A stretch of DNA of 64,000 nucleotides, taken from assembly GCF_040581485.1 (NCBI RefSeq), contig NC_090131.1, forward strand, positions 248,001-312,000, in the 5' to 3' direction. Every line of letters starts with the position of its first letter. The stretch's first letter is position 1. The translations under genes were made by a program, and so were the position numbers. Below are positions 48,686 through 63,145 of this stretch, in pieces. The notes beneath the pieces are model-generated. The model was given only the letters and a program-made list of their open reading frames with translations. It was not told where the DNA came from and did not search any database. The DNA comes from Linepithema humile (Eukaryota > Arthropoda > Insecta > Hymenoptera > Formicidae).

Positions 48686-51600
48686 GTTCTTTTTGCCTTA
48701 CATTTGTTGCATTGTAAATCTTACAAGATATTTCGCACTGTGATATTTGTAAATAATTTTTTATGATACACGATTTGTAACAACATATTTTTAGTGCTGA
48801 ACTTAACTTTACGGATGAGTGATGACAACGAAAGATATCAATATTTATGATATCTCGCAATTAGTAACAATTTATACTCGCGTTTGCTAAAATTCGGAAC
48901 TACTGAGAGGATTGTGTGTGTCGCAATTCTCGTCAAATTACATCATTACCGATTGCCTCGGGGCAATTTCCATGAATTAACATCTTCCTTCTTCCACTCA
49001 ATGTCGTTCCGAAACAATGAATAATTAAGACCAGATAGTCAGTCATTATAAATAGCTTTGCGCGCGTATCACACTTTAATGATACGATCACGAGATTAAT
49101 GCTCGCGATTTAATTCTTAATCGACTCTGTTATGTATTATCCTGTACTTGTCGCTGCGTTTAATAGATTTTTGATGCGATATTCTCGATTTCTTGCAGTA
49201 GCATATCAAGTTGGCTTCTGAAAGAATGCGGATGGCATTTGCCGCGCTGAGTTCGCAGTCAGATTAACGCGATCGATTTTCTTTACATAGCTCATGTTTG
49301 CTTGGCATTCTCGGTGAATTCGTCATCGCAATTAAACCGTTGTGCGTATTATCCGATTCGAGGGTTATCGTAATCATTTGTCGATGTGGAACCGTACGAA
49401 TTCGATAAGCGGACTGATTATTCGCTGGTATGTCGCAGTTTAGCGCAATTTAGAAAGCTTTTACATTTTAAATATTAATTTTAATTAATAATTTTTGCAT
49501 TAAAAGAATCAAGAGCCTACTTAAAATATTTTGAATTAAAGTTGAACTGTGTGAATAAAAATGAGACAAAAGCACAAGTGACAGTATATACGTTTTGTGC
49601 CAAGGGCCCTCCTCTGTTTTTGTCACGAGCATCTGGTTTATATTTGCAATAGTTTGTCTTCAAGTGTTATCGTTGTTATCGTTGTTATCGACGACACAGG
49701 TATTGATATATTCTAATCATATAAATTGTATAGAAGTATAAAATAACAATTTGCAATTTTTTTTATTACTCATATCTTCTTAAAATATTTACAAATGCAT
49801 TCGTTTCATTTTATTCATACAAGTTTTAAATAAAAATTACTCAGAAGACTGGGCAAAAAATGCCACAAAATGCTAATATATCGTAAAATATAATGTAAAA
49901 TAGCTGTCTATCTAAAAAGTTTCATATTACACGTCTGTTTTCGTTCGCACAATATTTCATAGTGCGCTTATTTTCGCGAAGCACCGTAACATTTGTTATC
50001 ACCTGTGTATTCGAGCCGCCCTTGCAACGATATGGAAATAATATTATTGGTCATTGGGCGCAGAAACATTGGCTTTCAGCACTCGGTTTGCAAGTTTCTT
50101 CTCTTCGAATAATCTCTGGGCTTTGTGCTCGTCTTTACAATGATAAATTCTGTCGGAAGTGGAATATATGAGATCTCGTGAGCGAGATAGAATCAATACA
50201 GATTTCAACACGCGTTTAGTTCAACTCAGACAGATTTTTTTTTCGATCGGTCCGGAGTGCAATTTCGAGAGAGCATTCGCCGAGCACATGTGTCTATCGT
50301 TAGGGACAACTGACCGTTCGGGTCGAGTACGCTCGTCGTGTGTGAGTACCTTCTAATCGCGGATTCTTCGAATCGAGATTAGCCTCGAGAAAGAAAGCGC
50401 ACTATCGACATCTTAATATAGAAGTACTGGATGGCAAGTGAGCTGCATGTTGGCTAAAAATAGATATTTCGATAATTTCACGTAGGGTTGCATTTCAAGA
50501 GGTTCAGGCAGCTAGCTTGGTACATACTTCCAAGAATATTACAATATCTTTAAGACTAAAATTCATCATTCGTGTGATTTCCTAAAAATCATCACGCTTC
50601 CTTCTTCATATTAAGAATTATTGTTGTCACCGTCATTTATCAATCAGATAATCAGACTTCTAGCGATTTCTCACATTCCACCAGATCACCTTCAGCAGGC
50701 GTCATCCGTGCTTTCGTCATCCCGGCGATGACGCGGAACGACGGAAGACGTTGCAGCGGCAAGGAGATCCGGTGGGTGGTGTGGACCACAGGCCTCCGAT
50801 CGTCTCTCGCACGGCGCTCGACCGTGCCGCTGCTCTCCGCTCCTCGTGACTCCTCGAACCGAATTGTGATACCGAGACTTAGTTTAGCTTGCGTTTACCT
50901 CTCGTCTCCGTGGGTCAGTTAGGCTTGCGCTTTCGAGCCGCCAGCACCGGCTGTGTTCTTCTTTTCTCTGTCCTGAGTGATCTATCTCGATCGCGTTCGA
51001 TACTACGCCTTCACGTCTTCACGACACCTTAAACATTGAATTATATTTGCGGATTTTTTCGATTATTATTTTTTTTTGCTTTTTTCTATTTATCACTGTG
51101 CATTCGTCCCCGGTACGAGGCACATGCAAACCGATCGTCGCCGAAAAAGATAGTCCTCGATTCGGACCAGACTGAGTCTCGCCGTTTTCGAGTAAGTGAT
51201 ATAATTGTTGGAACGGTGTCATAAGCTGCGTACGATTTTTATCAATACCAAGAGTGAGCGCGATTTTGAAAAATGGTTCAAATTTGTCGAAGCTGTGCAA
51301 GTAATTGTCAACTGGTCAAATTTTACACAAGTTATATAGAAACATACAGAAACAGTCATAATATAGTGAATTGTTATGATAGGATACTGATATGACACTC
51401 TGTTAAATAATATTTTTTTCAAGATTTTTAATGGAAAATGTATGTAAAATTTTAATACGCAAAACGTTTGTGTTAAATCGAATCTTATTGTAATATGCAA
51501 CTCTTTAACTTCTTTCATAAGATGGATCAATAACGAATTTACAAGACAACATGTTTTATGCTAATTGAAAAAAGTCAAAGAATTAATATATTAACGCTTA

Positions 51601-54600
51601 ATTATGTACTTATTTCCTTTTTTTTACAATTTTATTAATATTTAATTTTTATTATAATATTAAATTAAATTATATGTTTTCTTTATATTTATACTTATTT
51701 CTCTCACTTTCATTCATGATCGTTAACTTTTTCTCTCTTATGACAGATTAATAATGAGTTGAATTTGAATATCTTATCGAATCGTTATCAAACACTGATA
51801 TCATCAGCGAATATATCATGAAAAAAATGCGAAAAATGTTCTCAAAAATTCTCGTAGTTTATAAAAATAGACGATTGTTTAATCGAGTTCTAAATGTATT
51901 TTTTATATCGATACGATTGCCACGATGAAACGTCGCATTCAATTTTATATTTTATTTAACAGTTGTAATAAATTTTTGGTTTTTCGTGGGTTCTCGTATA
52001 CGAGATATTATTTGCGTCGTTTAAAGTGCTATAAATAAAATTTAGTGTTGAAATAAAATTCAATTATACTTTTGACTTAAAAAATTTTAGTTTAAAATTA
52101 ATGAGTAGGACTAAGATTTTTAAACATGCAAATTTTGAAATTTGCACAAATTTGATTTTAGTAAACATGAAATATATTTTTTATTAGCGAAGTAATTGCC
52201 AAAGTGATTTTAGATAATTAAACAATTTTTATTTTGAATAGTATTTTAATTCAAAGAAAAAATGTTTTACGCATCGTTTTTTTAAATGTTTAACACAGAA
52301 ATTTGATACGGAACGTGGTTTTTAAGTTCATCGGATTTAATGATGAGATCAGCAACAAGAAAAAAATGTGGAATACATATGCACAACGGGAATTATTCGT
52401 TTACTGACTCTGACAAATGTACGCGCAAGTTTGATATTGATATCGATGTCACGACCTGCTGTGAATAGCAAGCACCTAAATAGCGATTTGTCTGTTGTTA
52501 TCAGTTCTAATCCACAAATTATGTCAATATACGAATTTAGACGGATGCTTCTATCGTGATTACGATCGCGAGGTCAATAAGTAGGAATTGCATAGATTCT
52601 TGTTTTGTTTTCTCTGATTTGCACTATTATTGTCAAGGATTGATTTTTCATTATCTTTGTCACGATAGATTAACGAGATTTTTTTTTACAATAGATACTT
52701 GATAATTATATACCGCTCCGCGTACAAAGTTTCATTAAGTCTTAGCATAATACGTGAGTCGAACGGCTTGTGCACTCAGGCGCTAGCGACTGAGCAATTC
52801 ATATCACAACGGGTTTGTAACTCTATGCAACAGATATCGCGGCGCGATTATGATGAGTGAGAGTATACTTTGCGATATGATAAGTGCGTAAAAAATAACA
52901 ACCGACCGAAAATCACTTTGCTCATCGAAGAGCACTTTCGCTGCGTGCAGTAATCTTAAAACTCGCGAGCGCGCGCGCAAAAATTCTTTGCTCCGACAGC
53001 AAGTCACAGCCTTACCGCTTCACGACAATTACTCGTATATGGTAATTGTACAACTTTCATCGGCAATAGCGCATGGTAATAGCACTGATTTCTTCGTGAG
53101 CCAGCGATAGACAGTTTACAAGCAGCTTGCCGCGTCGTTAAATCACAGCGACGACAAGGCTGTGACGAATGATGATCACAGTGGAAAAATGTTAGCGTAC
53201 AAGGTTCGTTGAGAAATTTCTGGTCGTTTTCTCGTTGAAAAAATTTTGGAAGAAATAATTGTTGAGAAATAATTATTTGTCAGCATTTTTTCGTCAGATC
53301 CTTCAAATTTTTTCCTTATACATTGCGCGCACTAATGTTACTCTGAAAATAGACGACTTATATATCGCATATTAGCATGAGAGCAATGGATATATCAGTC
53401 GATATAAGTCAAGGCACTTTATGAATATTCCTTGCGCGAGTGTAGTGATACTCTAGTCATTTAAAAATACTTAACATTTTGAAAAAATATTCTACGTATA
53501 GGCAATAACTTTACAGATAGAGTGTAAAAATAGTGTGTATATGAATTATATTTTTAATTTCATATTTTCCATTAAGATTTTTTTTTAATACGTTAATTTT
53601 CTAAATAAAGTATATTGATATGGCGAGTATAGTTGTAATATTTCCAATTTGATCATGCTTTTTACTTCGATAATTGCATCGCTGATGAAAGATGTATATT
53701 ATGTTTACCAAATGAAATTTATGGATTTAATCTTATATCATTTCTTATCTCTGACAATCGATGGAATGTTACCTTGGAGAAATGGAGCGTATCATAAGTC
53801 TATTTGAAATGTTCCTTGGCGCTCCTTCTCTTCAATGTCAACGGACTTATCACTATCTCGTGCGTTAATATGAAAATTTTAGATTTTTTTCGAAAACCAA
53901 TATTCTATAACATGTTCTATTTATTTTTAGAATACATAACGTTTTATGCAAAATTTCTTTTGTTTTAACACTTAAACTAATTATTACTATTATCAAATAT
54001 TTGTTATCTATTTTTCAGAAACGCGTTTTTCTTTAAGAGATAATAATTCCTTGATGCAACATGTTTTCTAAAGTGACTAACGCAATTACAATTACAATTT
54101 GTAAACTATGTCCTTTGATACTGTCAGCGCATTGATTGCTGCAGTCAAAGTTGCGGCAGCAAAATTTACGGTCGTAATTAAAACTCCCACGGTGCAGTTG
54201 TATCGTCAAAATAAAACAGCGACTAAGAAATCTCATCTCATCCGATTACTCCGTTCTAATTTGAACGGTCGTATTAATAACCATCACCGACGCGTGTCGC
54301 GACGAAAAGTAAACACCTTTTGATGAACGGATAGCGAGGTGAATAAATCCCGCTTTAATCTCGCGTTAATGAAAAGGCCATTATCGACGGGCGAGATGTA
54401 GGTCACAGGCTGGCATCGACAGATAAAATTGTTAACATTATCGCGACATTTATCGAGAACAAGCAACAGTTTGTGGATGCTGGATCGGGCGATCGGATTA
54501 ACCGCGATGTCTTATCTGACGATGAGATTTCTGACATTCCATGTTACGCGGTCTCGCAAATTTTGCCGAATAAAAATTAACCGTATAAAAACCGCGGTAT

Positions 54601-56467
54601 GATTTGTGAAAAAAGTAATTTGTTGGTTAAAAGTAAAGAGAAAGCTGAACCGTACACACAAAGAAATTTTATCTTTTTGTGAGTTTATGCTACACCGTAT
54701 ATGTATTTCATTACGAAGTATTACTTAAATTATGAATGTAGAAAAAATAAATTGATCGCACATTTCTTTCTACATCTTACATGATTATTTATAAAATCTT
54801 GACAGAAAAGATTAATATAAGATTCTATTCTCTAAACATACTTTGTTAGAAAATATTGAAAAATATTTGTTAGTACGCAAAAATTTCTAATAAAAAAAAT
54901 GTAACATACGTCAGTTTCATAACCAGGAGCGAGTATGCGTCAGTGCTACGACGTAACCCTTGACAAGACGCCGCTCGCATGTAATTCACTTCTCAAGATC
55001 GGTATCGTGATACCAGCGGCAAAGTATGGTGCCAGGCGTGTTTGCAATTTGCTGATAATCATCAGCTGGCACGCATAAGGCGTTAACGAGTGCCCCGTAA
55101 CGATAATTGAACGATCATTGCGTCGCTATAACTACGATGACGAGTATGACGATCCATTAATCCACCATGCGCTAATGAAGTTTCTATATCGTCGAAATTA
55201 ATCGTTTAAGCGTTTGAAGCATGAGTTTTGAATTTGCAATGATGAGAATTTCTAAGAGTTACGTGAAAACTTTCATGAGCAGGAGCCAGAGATCTTCTTA
55301 CAATGTAACCGAATACGGAGCACACAGGCGCGAATTGTCATCGCTATATTTACTTGTGGTATATGCAACGCTGGCACTAATTGTCAATCGCGGTTTTGCA
55401 TCTTAAGTTTCAACTCTGCCAAGATGGAGCAGTAGTCACGAGCTCTAGTAACATTCTGAAAAAAATTATTGAGAAAAAAATTGCATATCTTGTTTTATTT
55501 TACTTTTTACTTGTTTTACTTTTTTTTTTTTTATTGTTTAAGTATGTCGTGAGATGAAGATAATTTCTCATTTTGTCGGTGCATTTACGAGCATTATAGA
55601 TTAATAGTTAATAGAATTGAGAAAATTTATCTATATACGGTAGTCTTCATCATTATAAACACGCGAATTGCTCTGACACACCGTGAAATCGGCATACTCA
55701 CTTTATTGCTGGATATTAACCGAACACGTTTATTGCACCGTACTGCTATCGTAGGCGCCACCATTAAACATCTATTAAAGTAAAACGTGGCTATTAATCG
55801 TGTTCAATAAATTAGTTTACGATGGTGGAGGAGTTACGATGTTTGATAAATAGCTGCGGAACGAGATATATGTATCAGTCGCGTGGTTTTGGCGTTAAAT
55901 TGCTTTCCCTAAAGTTTCGACAAATCCCTCTCGCATTTAGGGATGTTGAAATTTAATATTTTGATATTGTGGGATTTTAGAATATACTAATTATAATTTA
56001 TAATTATAATTATATCAATTTTAGAATATACTAATTAAATTTCTAGTATCAAAATTGGTGATAACTAAAAAAATTGTTTGCAACGATAAATTAATGTAAT
56101 AACATATGTATATTGCAGAAGTTACAAGCTATTCCAAAGTGAATGTTAAACTTTCCGCAGTATAAATGTAAACAACCTATAATACCGTGGAATTTGGGGC
56201 AACGGCGCGCATCCATCCGGTGCTCCTGTTTGGTATGACGTACACGTTATTTTTAGTATTAACAATTTATAAAGTTACGAATAACTGCGGTGCGCCGTGC
56301 AGTAAACACAGTTTAAAAAAAGCAGGAGAAAGATTCATAGCGCTAAAAAAAGAATATCAAAAGAATTTAAGGTTATTTATATTAAACCGAAATCTCAAAA
56401 CAGACTTATCGCTATTTTATTTATGTGCTGTAATTTTTACTAATAATTAAATAAAAAAAGATTTATT
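48686..56467. other. Gene-poor stretch
   Basis: No supported gene. Only short chance frames are seen on both strands. A nonamer repeat (three GTTATCGTT copies) lies near 49667-49690. A clearly G+C-rich patch at 50690-51010 looks like a promoter or leader and is listed separately. TA-rich and T-run sequence makes up much of the rest. Confidence 0.5.
50690..51010 (+). promoter_or_regulatory. G+C-rich promoter or leader-like patch
   Basis: The patch stands out from the A+T-rich surroundings, is rich in CG dinucleotides and contains initiator-like TCAGTT near 50915. It could be a distal first exon or promoter of the Swim-like gene 12 kb downstream, whose start exon is preceded by a splice acceptor. 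Nothing in the sequence proves the link. Confidence 0.25.
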
Positions 56468-56805
56468 ATAATAATATAAAAACAGAGGTGTCTCACGCTA
56501 GTTGTTAATTGTTTACATTACAATCTTCTTATTAAATACATATGTTAATAATCTTTATATTGGTTAACTTAATTAAACGTTTCGATCAATATTTGATCAT
56601 TCTTGGTAATTAAAATATAGTTGTAGAATATAATTTCTGTTTGAGGTCATGCTGTAAAATATGGAAAAAACAATCAAGTAAGCAAACAATGTATTGATCG
56701 AAACGTTTAATTAAGTTAACCAATATGAAGATTGTTAACATGTGTATTTAATAAGAAAACAACTAGCGTTAGGTACGACATGCTCTGTTTTTGTATTATT
56801 ATTTC
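56468..56805. mobile_element. MITE with about 115-bp inverted repeats
   Basis: Left arm 56468-56602 and right arm 56693-56805 are inverted copies. They share ACGCTAGTTGTT, CTTATTAAATACA and ATTGGTTAACTTAATTAAACG. The left arm holds an extra insertion of about 20 bp. The centre is about 90 bp and non-coding. Confidence 0.85.
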
Positions 56806-59800
56806 ATACGTGCCTTTCTTCTTTTATTGAAGATTTATTATATTTCTTTTTTTTTTTTAAATTAATGTAACATATTTTTGAGCACATCTTTTTAATTTTT
56901 TTTCTAAAATTTGCTAATATGATCGGATATTGCGATAAATTCTTTAATTAGACAAATAAAAAATTACGTAAGGCGCAGTATGGGCGCGCGGAGTACATAC
57001 GATGATTGCCGCATACATGCAGCGAGAACAATTTTCACGCGCAATTCCTCCGCAACTATGTATCTGTGACATTTACTGCACGTCGTTCCTTGTATTAATG
57101 ACAGGTGGCATAAATCAACTGGCACGTGCCTCGATGTTGATGCAAGAAGAGTTTTGGCGCGATCGTTATCTCAGACGTGAGATCCTCTATTTGAGAGCGA
57201 TGACCATTCGCGTGGGTTGAAAACTCTCGTGTAGAAACGCATTTCTTTAACGAAGCATTATGTTGGCAGCCAATAATAGCGTATATTTCTCTAACAATAA
57301 TTGCTTTGTCAGCCTATAAATCGGGAACTTGAATCACTTTTTGCGCGTATTATTTCATGCCGCAAATGTTATTCGATTCGAGAAAAAGATCTAACAGATT
57401 TTTTTTCTAGGAAAAAATCAGTAGTGTAAGAATTCTGTTGTTCTGATTTGAGCCTGAACTGAACTCTATAGTTATTTATTTTGTCTATTTTATCTAACGG
57501 CGCAAAAAAGCGGCTTCTCGCAATATCGCTGTTGTCTGCCATAAAAAAAATAGCGGCGCGAATCATACGAGGATTTTTGAATTAAATCTTTCATATGCTT
57601 TTCATACGGCCCATAAAAATAAGCAGAGGCAGAATATAAAGGGGCTTTATACAACATCGTGTTTATTATTCCAATATCCCGCAGCGAAATGTCCGGACGT
57701 ATTCAGAAATATCTACACGAAACGGTTTCGCTCATTCCGACATTTTCTTGGAGCGCGATTACCTTGCAAACATATCTGCAATCTCTCTAAAAATAGATGT
57801 ACTAAAGTTAGTTCATTTATGGATTAAAAATAAAACAGTTTACGATGATACTTAGAATCTAGATATTGGAAATAAAAATTTTCCAATTTTTTTGAAATAG
57901 AAATATTAATTAATTTCTTCTTCAAAAGGCAGCATCTGCGATAAATTATCGCGCGTCGTCGAACCGGTTGTATGTGGTCGTATACGTCGGAACATTGATA
58001 TCGTGTTATGTCATTGCGTTTAGTAACGCTACTTCATAGTCAGGCTGCTGCCAGAGATTAAAGAATATGCTCCGCCTTATGCAAATGTCGCAGATCTGTT
58101 TAGCATCAGGGAAACGCTCGCCAATACGAATTTTAAGTTTGGCTTTATCGACAAAAATTAACTGTACCTTCATCCGTGTGTTCTCTTCAATTTCGTCTGA
58201 AACAAAATTTGTAATGTAAAAATTGTAAGAAAGAGATAAAAATGGAAAAAAATGACGAGATATGCATATGTCGCACGGAAGCTTGAATAATAGAATACTT
58301 TCGAAAAGGAACAAAATGCAACGCACTTTGTCATTTAAATTTGCATACGTCGGCAAACGGCGAATCCTTCCTTTCTGTTTGGAAAGGGAGGACTTCTAGG
58401 ATCATGAACACACACAAACTCGAAAGACAATTGTCAGCTGACGTATAATTTAAGCATCTGCACATAACCAAACGTTGTATCACCCGTGCGTGAATCATAA
58501 AATGGACTCGATGACAGGATACGTATGACTCCTTCGCATGACGAAAAACCGCATTTACCAAAGTAACATCCTTGATGACTTTCGACGTGAGGAAATGATG
58601 AGATACCGCGGTAAATTCACGTTTAACCGATGGCGTGGCGCGAGGGAGTAAAATATATATTCTGTCGCTGTAGTTGACGCGATGCTCGTGGAATTTAATC
58701 TATAATTATGATATAAAGGCCGCTAGCTAGCTAATTAAAGGCGCGCGTTGCATTTAATCACTACTGCGTCACTTGTACCGCCACGCGCAACTTGGCCGTA
58801 GCATGCTCTCTATCATCGCTGAGTTCATCGCTATCACTTCAGTATCGATCGAAAAACACATATGAGCGAGAGAAGTGATATAGGTCATGAATGGAAATTT
58901 TACCATTTCTCATGGAAATTGATGTGAGTGCCTTCGCTAATAACACGGTGTACGAAAGATATAATCTTAAAAAATAATTAGTTTGCTTTTTATATATTTT
59001 TAAATTTTTTACAAAAACTATAAAATTTCTACTTACATTAGTTTTCGAAATCACACATGCATTTTTCGAGTATTTATATTCTATAGAAATTATTTTGTTA
59101 TCTGTGTTATTCGTGACACACAATAAGTCGTTCAGGCTAGTCCTTCCCTTTCTTCGAATTCGATTCTTCATCGAAAAGTCGGTCACAATTATAAGCTCGC
59201 CGATAAAGGTTACATAGCTTTCCGTTGACAGTATTCATTGAGCATAAATAAATCTCAGTTCTCTGACGTCACGCTCGTGCAAACACGATTAATCAATATT
59301 TAATAGCTTTATGATGTATTCGCGATATCCACTTTTGTAAATGTAAAGGTCTTCATGGTGATTATTAACGATATTGTATATCCTTTAATTGACAGAAAAT
59401 ATATGGCTACATTTATTTTGCTGATTATAATATCCTCGAGACGTTTATTCGAGACCTTCATTAATTTTACATTCAAGTCTTTTTAAATTTTTATATCGCG
59501 TAGAACAAGTGTAATCAATCGGGTAAAAAAATGTGACTAGTATAATTTGATTTTTATGCTAATTAAAGTTATTATCTTCGTCTCGTTTATAGTTAATGAA
59601 TAAACAGTTATTACATAAATTCTATGCGAGTATGTGGTAAGAAAAAATATCAGAAGGAAAATAGGATAAATGTGTAATTGCGGAAACGATGTATGCCTTC
59701 TTATCCGCGTCGGTACCAGACAATGTTTCAATCACATCACGTACGTTTAATCACGGTCCGACAGAGACAGGAAGTAATTCGTGCGAATAATTAACGTTCA

Positions 59801-62800
59801 TGCCGGTATCTATCCGACGTAGGTAGATAGAATCAAATCGGTTGCTGCATGAACTTACTGTTAATGGGACTAAGCAGGTCAAGAGCGCGTTATTATGCGA
59901 TAATAGATACTGATAATCGACCAGTTAATTTTACGCGTTATGCGAATCGCGTTATCTAACACGCCTGTCACGCCTGCAGTCGGATTTTCGCGCGTATCAA
60001 ATCATAATTAATTGGTAATAAAATAACTCTGCATAGGAGAAAGTTGTGATCGATTGGCAATGGCAGTGCAGTCCACTGTGAATCTAAAAGATCCAAGTAG
60101 AAATTATAAAAAATTTATTTTTTTGCAGTCTTAATAAAAAGATTGAACAAACTTTTTTTGTATAAAATGTGCATATATAAAAATATCTAATGTGTTAAAG
60201 ATCACTTAAACAAAAAGCACTTCGAACTAAAGTAATAAAAATTTAGGATTATTTGACATAAAAAAGATGAAAGAATTTTTTTCTCTCTATTACGAATCAA
60301 CTCGAATCTTAATAGAGAATTTATGGACGTCGGAGCAGAAAGTGGTAGTTAAAAATACACCATCTGTATTCTTTCCTGCGACGAAGGGACCTTAAATTGA
60401 CTTTATCTTGAAGGCTAACTTTAAAGTGGACTCGTTGATTCGGAAGGCCTTAGAAACGGTCATTTTAACCTTGGTAATCGTAGAAATACCCCTGGAGTCA
60501 TGCCAGTTCCTAAACAGCCGGTTAAACGAACTGTCCGTCTCCGTCAATGTGTCAACTCCACTTATAAAGGGGGCATGACCGTTCGACTAATTCTGCGTTA
60601 TTCACGCGTAACAAAAATCTTAACAGTCTGGCCTAATTTAACGAGGATAGCGGGGAAACTTTTACGCGTGCCATTTGTATGCGCATCAACGTGGAGCATG
60701 CCAATGTCGCCTTATGCCGCAAATTGCGATGCTGCAAACATCGGCGTTAGGCAACATGGTGACTGATAATAGCGAAACACATCAAACTTCCCCGTAATGA
60801 TGTAACGTCTGGACCGAGTCCAGAAACCGCTCCCACACGCGTCAGCTCGGATAGATGAGCCACACGCGAAGGCCGTTTTGCATTTCACTTTACGTCTTAT
60901 TATCGATCATTCGTTCGGAACGCTCGTAAACACTTCTGCCGTTTCTCTCGCCGCTCTCGGAACCAGCTAACTGGTAGACTTTCCTCGTATTACTTTATCG
61001 TGACTGACACATGGTGCAAATTTGCGTGTCAATGAGACATTGCGCTGATAACGACGTTGAGGACGACAGAGCAGTGATTTTAAATTATTTCTCTGATAAC
61101 GCGTTATCAGAGAAATAATTTTCGCTGCAAAGAGATGCAAGCGCCGGTTTATACGCTAAAGGAATTTAAAAGCGCAGATCCACTTCCAAATTCTTCTTTC
61201 CCAAATTCATACATCTATAAGTAAATTCTTGTTCTTGCCGAGTCAGTCCTTATTAGGACTTTCGTGGGATGCGACGCCTATGTCACGGGTCAATCGTCAC
61301 CGATCCTGTGGACGCACCGAGACGTTGCGTCCATGAATGAGGGATTTATCTTGCCGGCGCTTAACTTGACTAGTTTTATGATCGTTTATTTTTGTGTTTT
61401 GCGCTAATTAGTATTATTTGCTCACGCCGGGACTTGATTGCGATAAGAGACATTAATCGTTTTAATAATTTTTTTATACGAATTTCTCGTTTTGGTGAAT
61501 TACCGTTTATTACGCTGAATAGAATGTTGACAGTGCGAAGATGACTCGAGAACACTTTGTGGCGTTTCAGAGAAGACGGGTCAACCGAGCGACCTACTTA
61601 TTTACGCATTCCCTGTGCGGAATATTTGCATTAATTGCTCGTTTTTCAATGAACGCGTCAGGCTTGTCCCCATGGAGAATCCACGATCGGAGACAATAGA
61701 TCTTTTCGACCCTTTGTTCCCTTCTTTATATGCAGAAATAGCTCCTTTAGTTGCCAGTGCAGTTCTTGGAAGTAGACGTTGGACGAAGAACACGGGATGC
61801 GAAATACACATAATTGATTACAATTTCGCGCTTGGCGTGTTAAAAATATTTCTCAGATTAAATTGCTTCATATTTTATGCTTTTCTGATTAAGTCAAAAT
61901 TGATTTTATTCAAACAAAGATTTTGTTTTTTAATATTTTTAATAAGATACGATGCCAATCGAACTCAAGTTTATCAAAATTTGTTCATTAATGAGTAAAT
62001 ATTGCCTTTTATGAAATGTTTCTTAAAAAAAAAAGTTTTACGCACTTGTGTGTATATTTATATTTGGCAAATATATGTACGTATTTAATATTAATGAAGT
62101 ACCATCGGCTGGAAAATCGGTATCATTACGCAAGCATGCAGTCAGGAAGCTGAAATCACGATCCTCGTTCCAGTCTGGTAAATTCCATCAATATTATAAT
62201 GCAACCGATTCGGGTGACACTCGTTTCAAAGTTACGTGATCCGTAATAGACGATGCATGGACCGATCGTTACGGGCGGCAAATGTTAAGCGCGTCGCCAC
62301 TTGGAGAAGTGGTTGTTGATGAATGAAATGGTTCAATCAGAAACCGTTAAATCTTTTAGCTATTTTTTCTTGGCACTAATTAAATATTAATATTCTTTAA
62401 TCTTTAATAATAATAATATGTGAATATAGTACAATAACAAAAATGAGAAATTAAATATTATACTTTTTATAATTTTGAAAGAATAGAAATGTTTACATTG
62501 TATATCTATGTCTATATCGCTGATTATATTAAACAGTGTATTGAATTTTATCCAAATTAAACTCATAGATTTGTTATTACTTGAACGACTTTTCGAGCAA
62601 TGTACTGTGGAACAAAAGATCTAGAGATCGAGGAATGCCATTTGTTTGCCGATAAAATGCGAATATGTTGCACAAGTCTAAAAAGACTTATCATCTTCTG
62701 CAGAATGCCGCATGACAAATCGTGCGGCATTTAAACGGCCGACGCCTTGAAGCCGTTCCAAAGCAGACCGGATGACGCGTCTTGGCGGCCACAACATTGC

Positions 62801-63144
62801 AAACTCTTGGCAGCGTTATTGTTGTCAATTGCCAGCTGTTACCGAACCCTACATACTTACGCGTGAACGCACCTGGACGAGTTACGCGACTTACGGAATT
62901 GGTGCCATTTAAAGTTACACAAAATTAACAAAAGTAACAAACCACTAAAATTAAATAAAAAGATGAAAATTAAACTGATATTAAATTACGAAAAAGAATT
63001 AAGATTAAAACATAGATATAGAATTAAATTGATATAAAATTTGCTGTAATTATATATAACAAAAATATTTAAAAAAGAAAATAAACATATTGACAAAGCT
63101 GTAATATAAATCTACATTGATTAGCAATATAATGATTCTTTCAG
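56806..63144. other. Gene-poor stretch before the Swim-like gene
   Basis: No confident gene. Two minus-strand stretches near 58.0-59.2 kb look partly coding and are listed as a finding. A 40-bp perfect palindrome lies at 61082-61121. Open frames at 60500-60766 and 61615-61998 on the plus strand have no recognisable domain. Part of this DNA may be a 5' intron of the Swim-like gene. Confidence 0.45.
61082..61121. repeat. 40-bp perfect palindrome
   Basis: Bases 61082-61101 are the exact reverse complement of 61102-61121, with no spacer; the centre is GATAACGCGTTATC. The flanking bases no longer pair. Confidence 0.97.
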
Positions 63145-63145
63145 G

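Noticed and set aside
48501..48860. A 119-codon minus-strand frame containing RARPGFEPGTSRTLSE
   Set aside because: It is the antisense translation of the tRNA-Pro gene, a well-known false protein in databases; the tRNA fold explains the sequence fully.
60500..60766. An 88-codon plus-strand frame
   Set aside because: Short, with no homologous feature, in a moderately G+C-rich patch between gene-poor DNA.
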